32,957 nt of DNA from contig JBEIVB010000019.1 in NCBI GenBank assembly GCA_040374085.1, positions 1 to 32,957 of the forward strand. The letters run 5' to 3'. The notes beneath the pieces are model-generated. The model ran no database searches. It saw only the letters and a program-made list of their open reading frames with translations, and was not told where the DNA came from. The translations under genes and the position numbers were made by a program. This document shows, in pieces, positions 15,976 through 23,755 of the stretch. The DNA is from JBEIVB01 sp040374085 (lineage in GTDB: Bacteria > Bacteroidota > Bacteroidia > UBA4408). Within the stretch, counting starts at the first letter, position 1; every line of letters begins with the position of its first letter.

Positions 15976-18021
15976 ATGAAACAAACGTTTTTCACCATTC
16001 TTGCTGCAGCAGGTCTCCTTGCCACTGTGCCGGCTTGCAAGCAAAAGGCTCAAAAAGAAGAGTCGGTTTCACTTGGCATCGACCCCGCCAACATGGACAC
16101 CACGGTTCGTCCACAAGATGATTTTTACCGGTATGCCAACGGCAACTGGTTAAAGAACAATCCGGTGCCTGCCACCGAGAGTCGTTGGGGCAGCTTTTCG
16201 GCCATTCAGGAAGAGAACCTAAGCAAGCTCAAAGGCTTGATGGAAGAGGCCGCAAAGCAGCCGGCCAAGGATGGAAGCAACGCACAAAAAATTGGCGATT
16301 ACTATGCATCCTACATGGATTCTGTTCGCAAAAATGCCGATGGAATTAAGCCCCTTCAGCCACTTTTTGATAAGGTAAACGCATTAAAAAGCAATGCAGA
16401 ATTGGTGGATCTCTTGGGAGATTTAACCCTACGCGGCGCTCGCGTTTTTTGGGGGGTGTATGTTTCTCAGGATCCCAAAATGAGCGATCGCAACATCACC
16501 CAAGTAAATCAAGGTGGTTTGGGCTTGCCCGATCGCGATTACTACACAAAGAGTGACCCCGATTCCAAAAAAATGCAGGAGCAATACATCGCACATGTAA
16601 CCACCATGTTCAGCAAAATGGGCGATGCTGAGGCCGATGCCCAGAAGCATGCCGCTCAGGTGTATGCCTTTGAAACCCGTTTGGCAAAGGCTTCTATGAC
16701 CAATGTTGAACTGCGCGATATCGAAAAGCAGTACAACAAATACAATATGAAAGAAATGGCCACCCGCTATCCCAACAGCAAGTGGGAACAGTTCCTGAAG
16801 GCCATCGGCATAAACGGTGCACAGGAGGTAATTGTTGGCCAGCCCAAGTTTTTTGCCGAGGCCGATGCGATGATCAAAAGTGCCAAGATTGAGGACTGGA
16901 AACAGTATCTGCGCTGGGGCCTCATCAACTCTTACACCGATTGCCTAAGCGACGATATTGATAATGCCGACTTTGCTTTTTACGGCACCATTCTGAATGG
17001 TCAAAAGCAGCAGAAACCGCGTTGGAAGCGCGCCATCAGCGAAGTAGATGGAGTGCTGGGTGAGGCTTTGGGACAATTGTTCGTTGAAAAATACTTTCCC
17101 GCCGAATCCAAAAAGCGCGTAAACGAAATGGTAGACAACCTCATTTTGGCCTACCGCGAGCGCATCAACGGCTTGGATTGGATGAGCAAGGAGACCAAGA
17201 GCAAGGCGCAACTGAAACTGAATACCGTTATAAAGAAACTGGGTTATCCCGATACGTGGCGCGATTATTCCTCTATGGTCATCGGTAAGAAATCGCATCT
17301 CGAGAATTACATGGCCGCATACACCTTTGAGTTGAAGCGCAACTTCGATAAGCTCAACAAGCCCGTTGATAAAATGGAGTGGTTTATGAGCCCACCTACC
17401 GTGAATGCCTACTACAACCCAACCACCAACGAAATAACCTTTCCGGCAGGCATCATGCAGCCGCCTTTCTTCTTCTCCGATGCAGACGATGCCGTGAACT
17501 ATGCCGCCATTGGTGCGGTAATTGGCCACGAGCTAACCCACGGGTTCGACGATCAAGGTTCGCAGTTTGACGAGATGGGCAACATGAAAAACTGGTGGAC
17601 AGAAGAAGACAAAGCCAAGTTCACGTCGAAAACCGGAATGGTGGTTAACCAGTTCAATCAATACGTGGCCATTGATACCCTGCACGTAAACGGTGAGCTT
17701 ACCTTGGGCGAGAACATTGCCGATTTGGGTGGTGTGGCCATTTCCTATGCAGCGTTTCAAAAAACCGAACAGGCGAAAAAGGGGGAGAAAATAGGAGGCT
17801 TTACCCCGAACCAACGCTTTTTCCTGAGCTGGGCTCAGATTTGGAGAACCAACTACACCGATGCTGCCTTGAAAAAGCAGGTAAACACCAATCCGCACAG
17901 CCCAAGCATGTTTAGGGCAAACGGACCTTTAACCAACATCGCCGAATTCTACGATGCGTGGGGTGTGAAAAAGGGCGATAAAATGTACCGCGAACCTGCG
18001 GATCGCGCTAAGATTTGGTAA
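15976..18021 (+). CDS. M13 family zinc metallopeptidase lipoprotein (neprilysin/PepO-like)
   Basis: The protein has 681 residues. The lipoprotein signal ends in ATVPAC (acylation Cys21), so the enzyme should be anchored in the envelope. The mature part starts with the typical M13 opening DTTVRPQDDFYRYANGNWL. The zinc site is HELTH (His518, Glu519, His522) with the third ligand Glu579 in GENIADLGG. The substrate-binding NAYYNPTTNEITFPAGI and the C-terminal FRANGPLTN and REPADRAKIW motifs are all present. Length and residues indicate an active oligopeptidase, probably digesting peptides outside the cytoplasm. It is a single-gene unit: a possible weak promoter lies upstream and a strong bidirectional terminator downstream. 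Confidence 0.96.
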   Translation: MKQTFFTILAAAGLLATVPACKQKAQKEESVSLGIDPANMDTTVRPQDDFYRYANGNWLKNNPVPATESRWGSFSAIQEENLSKLKGLMEEAAKQPAKDGSNAQKIGDYYASYMDSVRKNADGIKPLQPLFDKVNALKSNAELVDLLGDLTLRGARVFWGVYVSQDPKMSDRNITQVNQGGLGLPDRDYYTKSDPDSKKMQEQYIAHVTTMFSKMGDAEADAQKHAAQVYAFETRLAKASMTNVELRDIEKQYNKYNMKEMATRYPNSKWEQFLKAIGINGAQEVIVGQPKFFAEADAMIKSAKIEDWKQYLRWGLINSYTDCLSDDIDNADFAFYGTILNGQKQQKPRWKRAISEVDGVLGEALGQLFVEKYFPAESKKRVNEMVDNLILAYRERINGLDWMSKETKSKAQLKLNTVIKKLGYPDTWRDYSSMVIGKKSHLENYMAAYTFELKRNFDKLNKPVDKMEWFMSPPTVNAYYNPTTNEITFPAGIMQPPFFFSDADDAVNYAAIGAVIGHELTHGFDDQGSQFDEMGNMKNWWTEEDKAKFTSKTGMVVNQFNQYVAIDTLHVNGELTLGENIADLGGVAISYAAFQKTEQAKKGEKIGGFTPNQRFFLSWAQIWRTNYTDAALKKQVNTNPHSPSMFRANGPLTNIAEFYDAWGVKKGDKMYREPADRAKIW

Positions 18022-18034
18022 GGAGTTGAACCAC

Positions 18035-18073
18035 AAAAAAGGGGGACACCTGAATGGGGTCCCCCTTTTTTTT
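18035..18073. terminator. Bidirectional intrinsic terminator
   Basis: The stem GGGGGAC (18041-18047) pairs with GTCCCCC (18059-18065), with an inner CC/GG extension. It is flanked by six A on the left and eight T on the right. It serves the M13 peptidase gene (plus) and the CDGSH gene (minus), which converge here. Confidence 0.88.
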
Positions 18074-18084
18074 ATGCGCTCAGC

Positions 18085-18306
18085 TTAAGGTTTTGGTGGC
18101 AACGCAAAGGCCTTGGCTTCGTGCACGAATTGGTCTTTGTGCGCTCCATCGCAGAAGGGCTTGTTGGCAGAGAGACCGCAGCGACAAAGCGAAACTCTGG
18201 TTCTCCCACCCAAGTCGTAGCGGTTGCCTTCCGCATCGTAAATCTCTAGGTCTTCGCCTTCGAGCACAAGAGCGCTGTTGGATTTAATCGTTACTTTTGT
18301 TTTCAT
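18085..18306 (-). CDS. CDGSH-type iron-sulfur protein
   Basis: This 73-residue protein has one CDGSH domain: CRCGLSANKPFCDGAH supplies three Cys and one His to bind a redox-active [2Fe-2S] cluster. The upstream half (KSNSALVLEGEDLEIYDAEG, in parts) is the usual beta extension seen in small bacterial members. No membrane anchor or signal is visible, so it should be cytosolic. The physiological role is not known. I chose ATG 18306; a GTG at 18309 is in frame one codon upstream. The ATG lies only 3 bases from the divergent ruvX ATG, and the ruvX -7 box falls in its own first codons. Confidence 0.9.
   Translation of the reverse strand: MKTKVTIKSNSALVLEGEDLEIYDAEGNRYDLGGRTRVSLCRCGLSANKPFCDGAHKDQFVHEAKAFALPPKP
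18292..18299 (+). promoter_or_regulatory. ruvX -7 box TACTTTTG
   Basis: A perfect TAnnTTTG ends 10 bases before the ruvX ATG. It lies inside the first codons of the divergent CDGSH gene. Initiation about 7 bases downstream would leave a leader of only a few bases. No TTG at -33. Confidence 0.5.
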
Positions 18307-18309
18307 CAC

Positions 18310-18723
18310 ATGAGAGTTGTTGGTGTAGATTATGGTTTAAAGCGGTGTGGGGTGGCGGTTTCCGATCCCGGTCGCATTCTGGCTACGCCTTTGGAAACCG
18401 TTCCTACGTCAGAATTGTTGTCTTTCCTGGAAGTTTATTTAGCCCGCGAATCTGTTTCCGATTTGGTGGTAGGCCAACCGCTTGACCTGCGCGGAGAGCC
18501 TCAAGCCATTGAACCGCATATAGTGGGATTCATTCGACAGATGCAGCGGAGGTTTCCACAACTCCGCATACACCGCCTCGATGAGCGATTTACATCATCC
18601 ATAGCCAAGCAGGCCTTAATGCAGCAAGGCGGTTCCAAAAAAAACCGCGCAGAGAAAGCCCATCTCGATAAAATGAGTGCGGCCATTCTGCTGCGCGATT
18701 TTCTGGAGCACTACCGTTCTTAA
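18310..18723 (+). CDS. ruvX: Holliday junction resolvase-like RuvX (YqgF)
   Basis: The protein has 137 residues with an RNase H-like fold. Motifs: VDYGLKRCGVAVSD (first catalytic Asp at residue 7), VVGQPLDLRGEP, LDERFTS (catalytic Glu) and, near the C-terminus, LDKMSAAILL (catalytic Asp). All match YqgF/RuvX, which is essential in many bacteria and acts on pre-16S rRNA 5' ends and, in some, on Holliday junctions. The length is standard. Its TAA stop interlocks with the stop of the convergent peroxiredoxin gene in TTAA (18720-18723). It is divergent from the CDGSH gene with no room between the two genes, so its promoter must lie in the neighbour's coding sequence. Confidence 0.95.
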   Translation: MRVVGVDYGLKRCGVAVSDPGRILATPLETVPTSELLSFLEVYLARESVSDLVVGQPLDLRGEPQAIEPHIVGFIRQMQRRFPQLRIHRLDERFTSSIAKQALMQQGGSKKNRAEKAHLDKMSAAILLRDFLEHYRS

Positions 18724-19193
18724 GCCTTTGGCAATGCTTCTAGGGTGGCTTTCACTGCATCGAAGTTGGGCAGCTGGCCTGCGTTGTCCAGCACCTCTGC
18801 ATACCGCAAAATGCCGTCTGCATCCACTACAAAAGCCGAGCGTTTGGCTACGCCGATGGTTTCTGCTGCAAAGGATTCATAGCGGCAACCGTAAGCTGCA
18901 ATGGCTGCTTTGTTGAAGTCGCTCAGCAACGGGAAATTCAATTTTTGCTCCTCCTTGAAACGAGCCAAGGCAAACGGTGAATCAACAGAAATGGCAACTA
19001 TCTGTGCATTCAGATGGTTGTAAAAGGCGATGTCGTCGCGCATGGAGCAAAGTTCGGTGGTGCACACGCCGGTAAAGGCAAAGGGGAAGAAGAGGATTAC
19101 GAGGGGTTTTCCTTTGAAGTTCTCCAATTCGTGAAAGTTCTTTTCGGTGTCGGGCAGGCGAAAAGCAGGGGCGGGTTGTCCGATTTGTAACAT
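18720..19193 (-). CDS. Peroxiredoxin, Bcp/AhpE type
   Basis: This 157-residue thiol peroxidase reduces hydrogen peroxide and organic hydroperoxides. The peroxidatic site is PFAFTGVCTTELC: Thr41, peroxidatic Cys44 and a second Cys49 five residues later, the spacing of Bcp/PrxQ enzymes. The C-terminal VDADGILRYAEVL fits the AhpE-like branch equally well. It should be cytosolic. ATG 19193 (MLQIGQPAPAF) starts at the usual position; an in-frame ATG seven codons upstream is less likely. It is divergent from lpdA, and the two share a 128-base intergenic region. Its stop overlaps the ruvX stop on the other strand. Confidence 0.93.
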   Translation of the reverse strand: MLQIGQPAPAFRLPDTEKNFHELENFKGKPLVILFFPFAFTGVCTTELCSMRDDIAFYNHLNAQIVAISVDSPFALARFKEEQKLNFPLLSDFNKAAIAAYGCRYESFAAETIGVAKRSAFVVDADGILRYAEVLDNAGQLPNFDAVKATLEALPKA

Positions 19194-19211
19194 GTTGTTT
19201 GAGTTGAGTTG

Positions 19212-19219
19212 CAATGTTA
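19212..19219 (-). promoter_or_regulatory. Possible peroxiredoxin -7 box TAACATTG
   Basis: Five of six fixed bases match TAnnTTTG on the minus strand, ending 18 bases before ATG 19193. No properly spaced TTG. Confidence 0.3.
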
Positions 19220-19293
19220 CAAATAGAAAGGCGTTTTGGTTCTCATAGAATCAATTTTGAGATGCGGCATGAACGAGACCCCCTGTTTTTGAC

Positions 19294-19301
19294 TATTTTC
19301 G
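19294..19301 (+). promoter_or_regulatory. Possible lpdA -7 box TATTTTCG
   Basis: Five of six fixed bases match TAnnTTTG, ending 20 bases before ATG 19322. No TTG at -33. Confidence 0.28.
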
Positions 19302-19321
19302 CGGCACAAAAACCCGCATAT

Positions 19322-20710
19322 ATGCAGTATGATCTCATTGTAATTGGAAGCGGCCCCGGTGGATATGTTGCCGCCATTCGGGCATCTCAGCTTGGATTGA
19401 AAACCGCCGTTGTGGAGCGCGAGAGTCTGGGAGGCATTTGCCTCAACTGGGGTTGCATTCCCACGAAAGCGCTTTTGAAAAGTGCCCAGGTATTTGAATA
19501 CCTCCAGCATGCCGGCGACTACGGCATTGAAGCGTCGGCTCCCAAAGCCAATTTCCAGGCGGTGATTAAGCGCAGCCGTGGGGTTGCCGATGGCATGAGC
19601 AAAGGCATACAGTTCCTCATGAAGAAAAATAAAATTGATGTGATACAAGGTACCGGTAAGCTGCTCTCCGGAAAACAGGTTTCGGTTACCGATGCTTCCG
19701 GGAAAAGCACGACCTATGATGCCCGCCACATCTTGTTGGCCGTTGGTGCCCGCAGCCGCGAGTTGCCGGGTTTGAAACAAGACGGCAAAAAAATAATCGG
19801 CTACCGCGAGGCCATGACCCTACCCACACAACCCAAATCGTTGGTGGTGGTGGGTTCTGGTGCCATTGGTTGCGAGTTTGCCTATTTCTATTCCACTATG
19901 GGTACAAAGGTTACCCTGGTGGAGTTTCTCCCCAACATTGTTCCGCTCGAAGACGAAGAGGTATCCAAGCAACTCGAAAAGTCATTCAAGAAAATTGGTA
20001 TGGAGGTGCTCACCGAAAGCAGCGTAGAGTCGGTAGATACCGCCGGTGCAGGGTGCAAGGTGAACATCAAAACCAAATCGGGCATGAAGGTGGTTGAGGC
20101 CGATCTGGTGCTTTCTGCCGTTGGAATCCAGGCCAACCTAGAGAATCTTGGGTTGGAAGCCTGTGGAGTGAAATCCGACAAAGGCAAGATTTTGGTAGAT
20201 GGGTTTTATCGTACAAACGTTGCCGGGGTTTACGCCATCGGCGACTGCGTGGGCGGTCAGGCACTTGCCCACGTGGCCAGTGCAGAAGGCATCATTTGCG
20301 TAGAAGCCATTGCCGGTCACCACCCCGAGCCTTTGAACTACAACAACATTCCGGGTTGCACCTATTGCAGCCCCGAGATTGCATCGGTGGGCTACACGGA
20401 AAAAGCCGCTCGCGAGGCAGGCTATGAAATTAAGATAGGCCGATTCCCCTTTTCTGCCAGTGGAAAAGCCAGTGCAGCCGGTGCGAAAGATGGATTTGTA
20501 AAGGTGATTTACGATGCCCGTTACGGAGAGCTGCTGGGTTGTCACATGATTGGTGCCAACGTTACCGAGATGATTGCCGAGGCCGTGGTTGCCCGCAAGC
20601 TGGAAACCACCGGTCACGAGGTATTGCGCTCGGTGCACCCGCATCCTACCATGAGCGAGGCCATTATGGAGGCCACTGCAGCCGCTTACGGAGAGGTGAT
20701 TCACCTCTAA
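19322..20710 (+). CDS. lpdA: Dihydrolipoyl dehydrogenase (E3)
   Basis: This 462-residue flavoenzyme reoxidises dihydrolipoamide of the 2-oxoacid dehydrogenase and glycine-cleavage complexes with NAD. Features: FAD-binding IGSGPGGYVAAIRA at 9-22; the redox disulfide Cys40-Cys45 in GGICLNWGCIPTK; NAD-binding VGSGAIGCEFAYFYS; FAD contact VYAIGDCVGG; and the C-terminal catalytic pair His441/Glu446 in HPHPTMSE. The length is standard. ATG 19322 begins the family-typical MQYDLIVIG; an upstream in-frame extension covers the promoter region and is not expected. The gene stands alone, ends at a bidirectional terminator, and is not next to E1 or E2 genes. It therefore may serve several complexes. Confidence 0.97.
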   Translation: MQYDLIVIGSGPGGYVAAIRASQLGLKTAVVERESLGGICLNWGCIPTKALLKSAQVFEYLQHAGDYGIEASAPKANFQAVIKRSRGVADGMSKGIQFLMKKNKIDVIQGTGKLLSGKQVSVTDASGKSTTYDARHILLAVGARSRELPGLKQDGKKIIGYREAMTLPTQPKSLVVVGSGAIGCEFAYFYSTMGTKVTLVEFLPNIVPLEDEEVSKQLEKSFKKIGMEVLTESSVESVDTAGAGCKVNIKTKSGMKVVEADLVLSAVGIQANLENLGLEACGVKSDKGKILVDGFYRTNVAGVYAIGDCVGGQALAHVASAEGIICVEAIAGHHPEPLNYNNIPGCTYCSPEIASVGYTEKAAREAGYEIKIGRFPFSASGKASAAGAKDGFVKVIYDARYGELLGCHMIGANVTEMIAEAVVARKLETTGHEVLRSVHPHPTMSEAIMEATAAAYGEVIHL

Positions 20711-20725
20711 TGCGTTTTGAGCGAT

Positions 20726-20763
20726 AAAAAGTCCGCCCGGGTCGAACCGTGGCGGATTTTTTT
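20726..20763. terminator. Bidirectional terminator between lpdA and cinA
   Basis: TCCGCC (20732-20737) pairs with GGCGGA (20751-20756). An inner CGG/CCG stem sits inside, with five A on the left and seven T on the right. The T tract runs into the cinA stop codon at 20762-20764. It serves converging lpdA and cinA. Confidence 0.8.
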
Positions 20764-22036
20764 ATGCCTCTTTTTTAAGGATTTTCAGGAGGCTGTGCAT
20801 GCCCGATGCAGCGGCACGTTCGATGATGCGGTGCCTGCCTTCGCCAAACTGAAACCGTTTGGCCTTTGCGCCTTGCGGGGTGGCAATGGCAACCCAAACC
20901 GTTCCAACCGGAATCTCGGTGGAACCGCCGCTGGGGCCGGCAAACCCGCTCGTGGCAATAGCAAAATCGGTCTTGAATTTATGTTGCACCCCTTTGGCCA
21001 TGCTCAACACCACCGCCTCGCTTACGGCACCATGGGCAAGTAAATCCTGTTCGTTTACCCCCAGGGCAAGGGTTTTGATTTCATCGAGATAGGCAACAAC
21101 GGAGCCTTTATAATAATCGGATGAGCCTGCTTCTGCAGTGATGAGGTGAGCCAGGTAGCCACCGGTGCAGGATTCGGCGGTGGCAAGGGTTTTCCCGGCT
21201 GCCCTTAGGGCTTTTCCCAACTCACCGGCAAGGGTATCGTTACCATGGCCATAGGCCACATCTGCCAGTACCTCTTCCAAATGGTGCATTCCATCGCGAA
21301 GCGCTCTTCGGCTCTCTTCCGGATCGGAAAAACGTGCCGTTAGCCTGAGCCGAACTCCGGTTGCCGAAGGCAAATAGGCCAGCTTTAAATCAGGGGGCAG
21401 ACCAATCTCCCAAGATTCAAGCCGCTCGGCGATGTAGGACTCGCCCATGCCGTTGGTCAGCAAGGTTTCGCTGAGGATGGGCGGAAGGTGGAAGGTGTTT
21501 TGTAGAATGGGGGTAAGACGATGCTCGGTGAGCCATTTCATCTCGTAGGGAACACCGGGCAGAGATACCACCAATGCCCCGTTCACCTCCATGCACATAC
21601 CCGGAGCGGTTCCCACTTCATTTACCAAGACCCGACAATTTTCCAACACCATGGCTTGCCCATCCTGCGCGGCATTTGGTGAGCGCCCATAGCGAGCGAA
21701 AAGTGCTTCGATCTGCTGTTTCACCTGAGGCTCAAATCTTAGACCTTGGCCGGTAAGGGTTTGCAAGGCATGCTTGGTTACATCGTCTCGGGTAGGACCC
21801 AACCCTCCGGTTACCACCACCAATTCCGATGTGCGCGAGACGTGTTCTAAGCAATCCACAATGGCGTTATGATCATCGGCCACAACCCGAACGGATGCAA
21901 CGCCAAAGCCCATCAGTGTGAGCCATTCACCCAACCAAGAAGCATTGGTGTTTACTACCTGCCCAATGAGCAGTTCGTCGCCGATGCATACGATGGTTGC
22001 CCGGTTTTTTGAGGTGGAAGAAGAAGGCGTGGGCAT
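20762..22036 (-). CDS. cinA: CinA family protein (nicotinamide-nucleotide amidohydrolase)
   Basis: The 424-residue protein has two domains. The N-terminal half is a MoCF_biosynth-like (COG1058) domain with VCIGDELLIGQVVNTNASWL and VVTGGLGPTRDD; this part in other bacteria hydrolyses ADP-ribose. The C-terminal half is the CinA/PncC domain with TAESCTGGYLAHLIT, GSVVAYLDEIK and ATSGFAGPSGG, which deamidates NMN in NAD recycling. Both signature sets are intact and the length is normal for the fused form. Competence induction, the origin of the name, need not apply. A perfect -7 box lies 16 bases upstream, back to back with that of the divergent DUF4197 gene. Confidence 0.95.
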   Translation of the reverse strand: MPTPSSSTSKNRATIVCIGDELLIGQVVNTNASWLGEWLTLMGFGVASVRVVADDHNAIVDCLEHVSRTSELVVVTGGLGPTRDDVTKHALQTLTGQGLRFEPQVKQQIEALFARYGRSPNAAQDGQAMVLENCRVLVNEVGTAPGMCMEVNGALVVSLPGVPYEMKWLTEHRLTPILQNTFHLPPILSETLLTNGMGESYIAERLESWEIGLPPDLKLAYLPSATGVRLRLTARFSDPEESRRALRDGMHHLEEVLADVAYGHGNDTLAGELGKALRAAGKTLATAESCTGGYLAHLITAEAGSSDYYKGSVVAYLDEIKTLALGVNEQDLLAHGAVSEAVVLSMAKGVQHKFKTDFAIATSGFAGPSGGSTEIPVGTVWVAIATPQGAKAKRFQFGEGRHRIIERAAASGMHSLLKILKKEA

Positions 22037-22043
22037 GTTCGGG

Positions 22044-22051
22044 TATATTTG
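22044..22051 (+). promoter_or_regulatory. DUF4197 gene -7 box TATATTTG
   Basis: A perfect TAnnTTTG in the 41-base gap ends 26 bases before ATG 22078. Only one base separates it from the cinA box on the other strand. Confidence 0.5.
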
Positions 22052-22052
22052 G

Positions 22053-22060
22053 CAAAGTTA
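22053..22060 (-). promoter_or_regulatory. cinA -7 box TAACTTTG
   Basis: A perfect TAnnTTTG on the minus strand ends 16 bases before ATG 22036. A TTTTG lies 24 bases further upstream, inside the neighbouring gene, one base beyond the usual spacing. Confidence 0.5.
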
Positions 22061-22077
22061 TTGTTTATTGACGGCGC

Positions 22078-22821
22078 ATGAACGCAAAACCCATCTCCAC
22101 TTTTCTTCTGTTGGCCGGCATGCTCGGTGCCGCAATGCCCGCCCGCTCTCAAACCCTGAAAGATGCCGCGCAGGCCGCCACCGGCTTGATGCAATCGGTT
22201 ACCAATGGTTCCGGGGTTTCGGTTACCAACGACGAGGTAATCAAAGGCCTTCGGGAAGCCCTCACAAATGGTTCCCAGGCCTCCATACAAAAGGCTTCTG
22301 CAGTAAATGGGTTTTATAAAAATAATACTATAAAAATACCTTTCCCGAAAGAGGCCGAATCCATGAAGAACGCTCTCGGTGCAGTAGGCATGAAGCCCCA
22401 GATGGAGAAGTTCGTAGAGACACTTAATCGGGCAGCAGAGAGAGCCGCAAAGGACGCCGCACCCATTTTCGCCAAGGCCATTACGGCCATGACCCTCACC
22501 GACGGCATTTCCATCTTAAAAGGCAACACGGGCGCAGCAACTGCCTATCTGCGGTCCAAGACCAACACCCAACTCAAAGCCCAATTTCTTCCGGTGGTGC
22601 GCAATGCGCTAAAGGAAGTGCAAATAACCCGGTATTGGACACCTTTGTCGGATAAATACAACCGTTTGCCTTTTGTGCAGCCGGTTAACCCCAACCTCGA
22701 CGATTACGTTACCCAGCGTGCCCTGGAGGGGCTTTTTAAGCTGCTGGAACAGGAGGAACGCAACATTCGAAAAAATCCTGCCGCCCGAACAAGTGAGTTG
22801 CTTAAAAAAGTATTTGGGTAA
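22078..22821 (+). CDS. DUF4197 domain secreted protein
   Basis: The 247-residue protein has a signal peptide (hydrophobic FLLLAGMLGAAM, cleavage near residue 25 before QTLKDA), so it should be periplasmic or exported. The mature chain has the DUF4197 hallmarks: a KGLREAL repeat region, NGFYKNNTIKIPFPKE, PQMEKFVETLNRAAERAAKDA, MTLTDGISILKG and ATAYLRSKTNTQL, ending in YVTQRALEGLFKLLEQEE. The domain is mostly alpha-helical and widespread in Bacteroidota and Proteobacteria, with no known function. The length is normal. It is a single-gene unit between its own -7 box and a strong terminator. Confidence 0.92.
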   Translation: MNAKPISTFLLLAGMLGAAMPARSQTLKDAAQAATGLMQSVTNGSGVSVTNDEVIKGLREALTNGSQASIQKASAVNGFYKNNTIKIPFPKEAESMKNALGAVGMKPQMEKFVETLNRAAERAAKDAAPIFAKAITAMTLTDGISILKGNTGAATAYLRSKTNTQLKAQFLPVVRNALKEVQITRYWTPLSDKYNRLPFVQPVNPNLDDYVTQRALEGLFKLLEQEERNIRKNPAARTSELLKKVFG

Positions 22822-22822
22822 T

Positions 22823-22851
22823 AAAAAAACCGGCGCTAAGCCGGTTTTTTT
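22823..22851. terminator. Bidirectional intrinsic terminator
   Basis: CCGGC (22830-22834) pairs with GCCGG (22840-22844) around GCTAA. Seven A on the left pair with or mirror seven T on the right. It lies 1 base after the DUF4197 stop and also serves the minus-strand stress-protein genes that converge here. Confidence 0.85.
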
Positions 22852-22874
22852 ATTGGTTGTTTTTTTATGTCCAA

Positions 22875-23738
22875 TCACATACTTGCCGAAAGCATATTCA
22901 TGCCAAATTCGGAGTGAGATGGCTTAATGCACATGACCGGAATCTTGCTGTGGTTAACCACCTGCTGTGCATAAGGCCCAAGGAACAAACCGGTTAGGTT
23001 TTCTTCTTGCTCTGTCATGATCATAAGCAGATCGGCGTTGATTTTTTCGCCGTATTTCATGGTCAGCTTGGCAATGTTTTCACCGAAAACAAGTTCAGAG
23101 GTATACTTCACATCATGTTTCTGAAGATAACCCTCAATCTGGTCGAACATCTTATTGAACCGAGAGGTGAGTTCGTCTTCCTCAACGGTAAGGATGCCCA
23201 ATAAATGTAGGGTAGAGCTGTAATGCTGGGCCAGTTCAACCGCGTAGCGCAGCTTTTCTCGGGAAGGCGCCGAATTGTCGATGGGCAACAGGATGTTTTG
23301 GAAACCAATCTTGTTGGCATGTGTCTGAACCGTGATGATGGGGCAGGTTGCTTCGGTTACTACGCGGTAGGCGTTGCTGCCCATAAAGAATTCTTCGAAT
23401 CCGGACACGCCGTGGGTGCCCATCACCACCACATCGGCCTTGCACTCAGATGCGGCCTCTACAATGGTTCGAGATATTTTACCACTTTTGGTTAATACCG
23501 TAACTTTTCCTCCTGTAGATAGCTTAACCTGAGAAGCCAGATTTTCCAAACGCGAGGGAAGGTCATCAGAGGTACCCGTTGAGTGGCTTGTGAACAACCT
23601 TTTGGGTTCGGTTACATGAAGCAGCGTTATTTCTGCTTTGAACAGCTTGGCCATAAACCCAGCATGGTCTAAGGCCAAAAGAGAGTTCTCGGAAAGGTCG
23701 ACGGGGATTAGGATGTGTTGAATCTTGAAGGGCTTCAT
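22875..23738 (-). CDS. Tandem universal stress protein (one canonical ATP-binding domain)
   Basis: The 287-residue protein is made of two UspA domains. The first opens with IQHILIPVDLSENSLLAL and carries the ATP/phosphate motif GTHGVSGFEEFFMGSNA (G-x2-G-x9-GS). The second starts KIGFQNILLPIDNSAPSREKL, but its equivalent site reads MTEQEENLTGLFLGPYA, without the first glycine pair. It may therefore bind nucleotide in one domain only. Such proteins are cytosolic and accumulate under starvation or stress. I chose ATG 23738 (MKPFKIQHILIP); an in-frame start ten codons upstream would overlap the preceding gene. It lies 17 bases after the other Usp-like gene, so the two are likely co-transcribed. 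Confidence 0.92.
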   Translation of the reverse strand: MKPFKIQHILIPVDLSENSLLALDHAGFMAKLFKAEITLLHVTEPKRLFTSHSTGTSDDLPSRLENLASQVKLSTGGKVTVLTKSGKISRTIVEAASECKADVVVMGTHGVSGFEEFFMGSNAYRVVTEATCPIITVQTHANKIGFQNILLPIDNSAPSREKLRYAVELAQHYSSTLHLLGILTVEEDELTSRFNKMFDQIEGYLQKHDVKYTSELVFGENIAKLTMKYGEKINADLLMIMTEQEENLTGLFLGPYAQQVVNHSKIPVMCIKPSHSEFGMNMLSASM

Positions 23739-23755
23739 AGGTTTTATCTGGATGA

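Noticed and set aside
16945..17529. 194-codon minus-strand open frame inside the M13 peptidase gene
   Set aside because: The opposite strand encodes intact M13 motifs; the antisense frame shows no family features.
19194..19321. Longest gene-free stretch as a site for a tRNA, small RNA or riboswitch
   Set aside because: No cloverleaf, conserved aptamer core or strong hairpin is visible in these 128 bases; it holds only two imperfect divergent -7 boxes.
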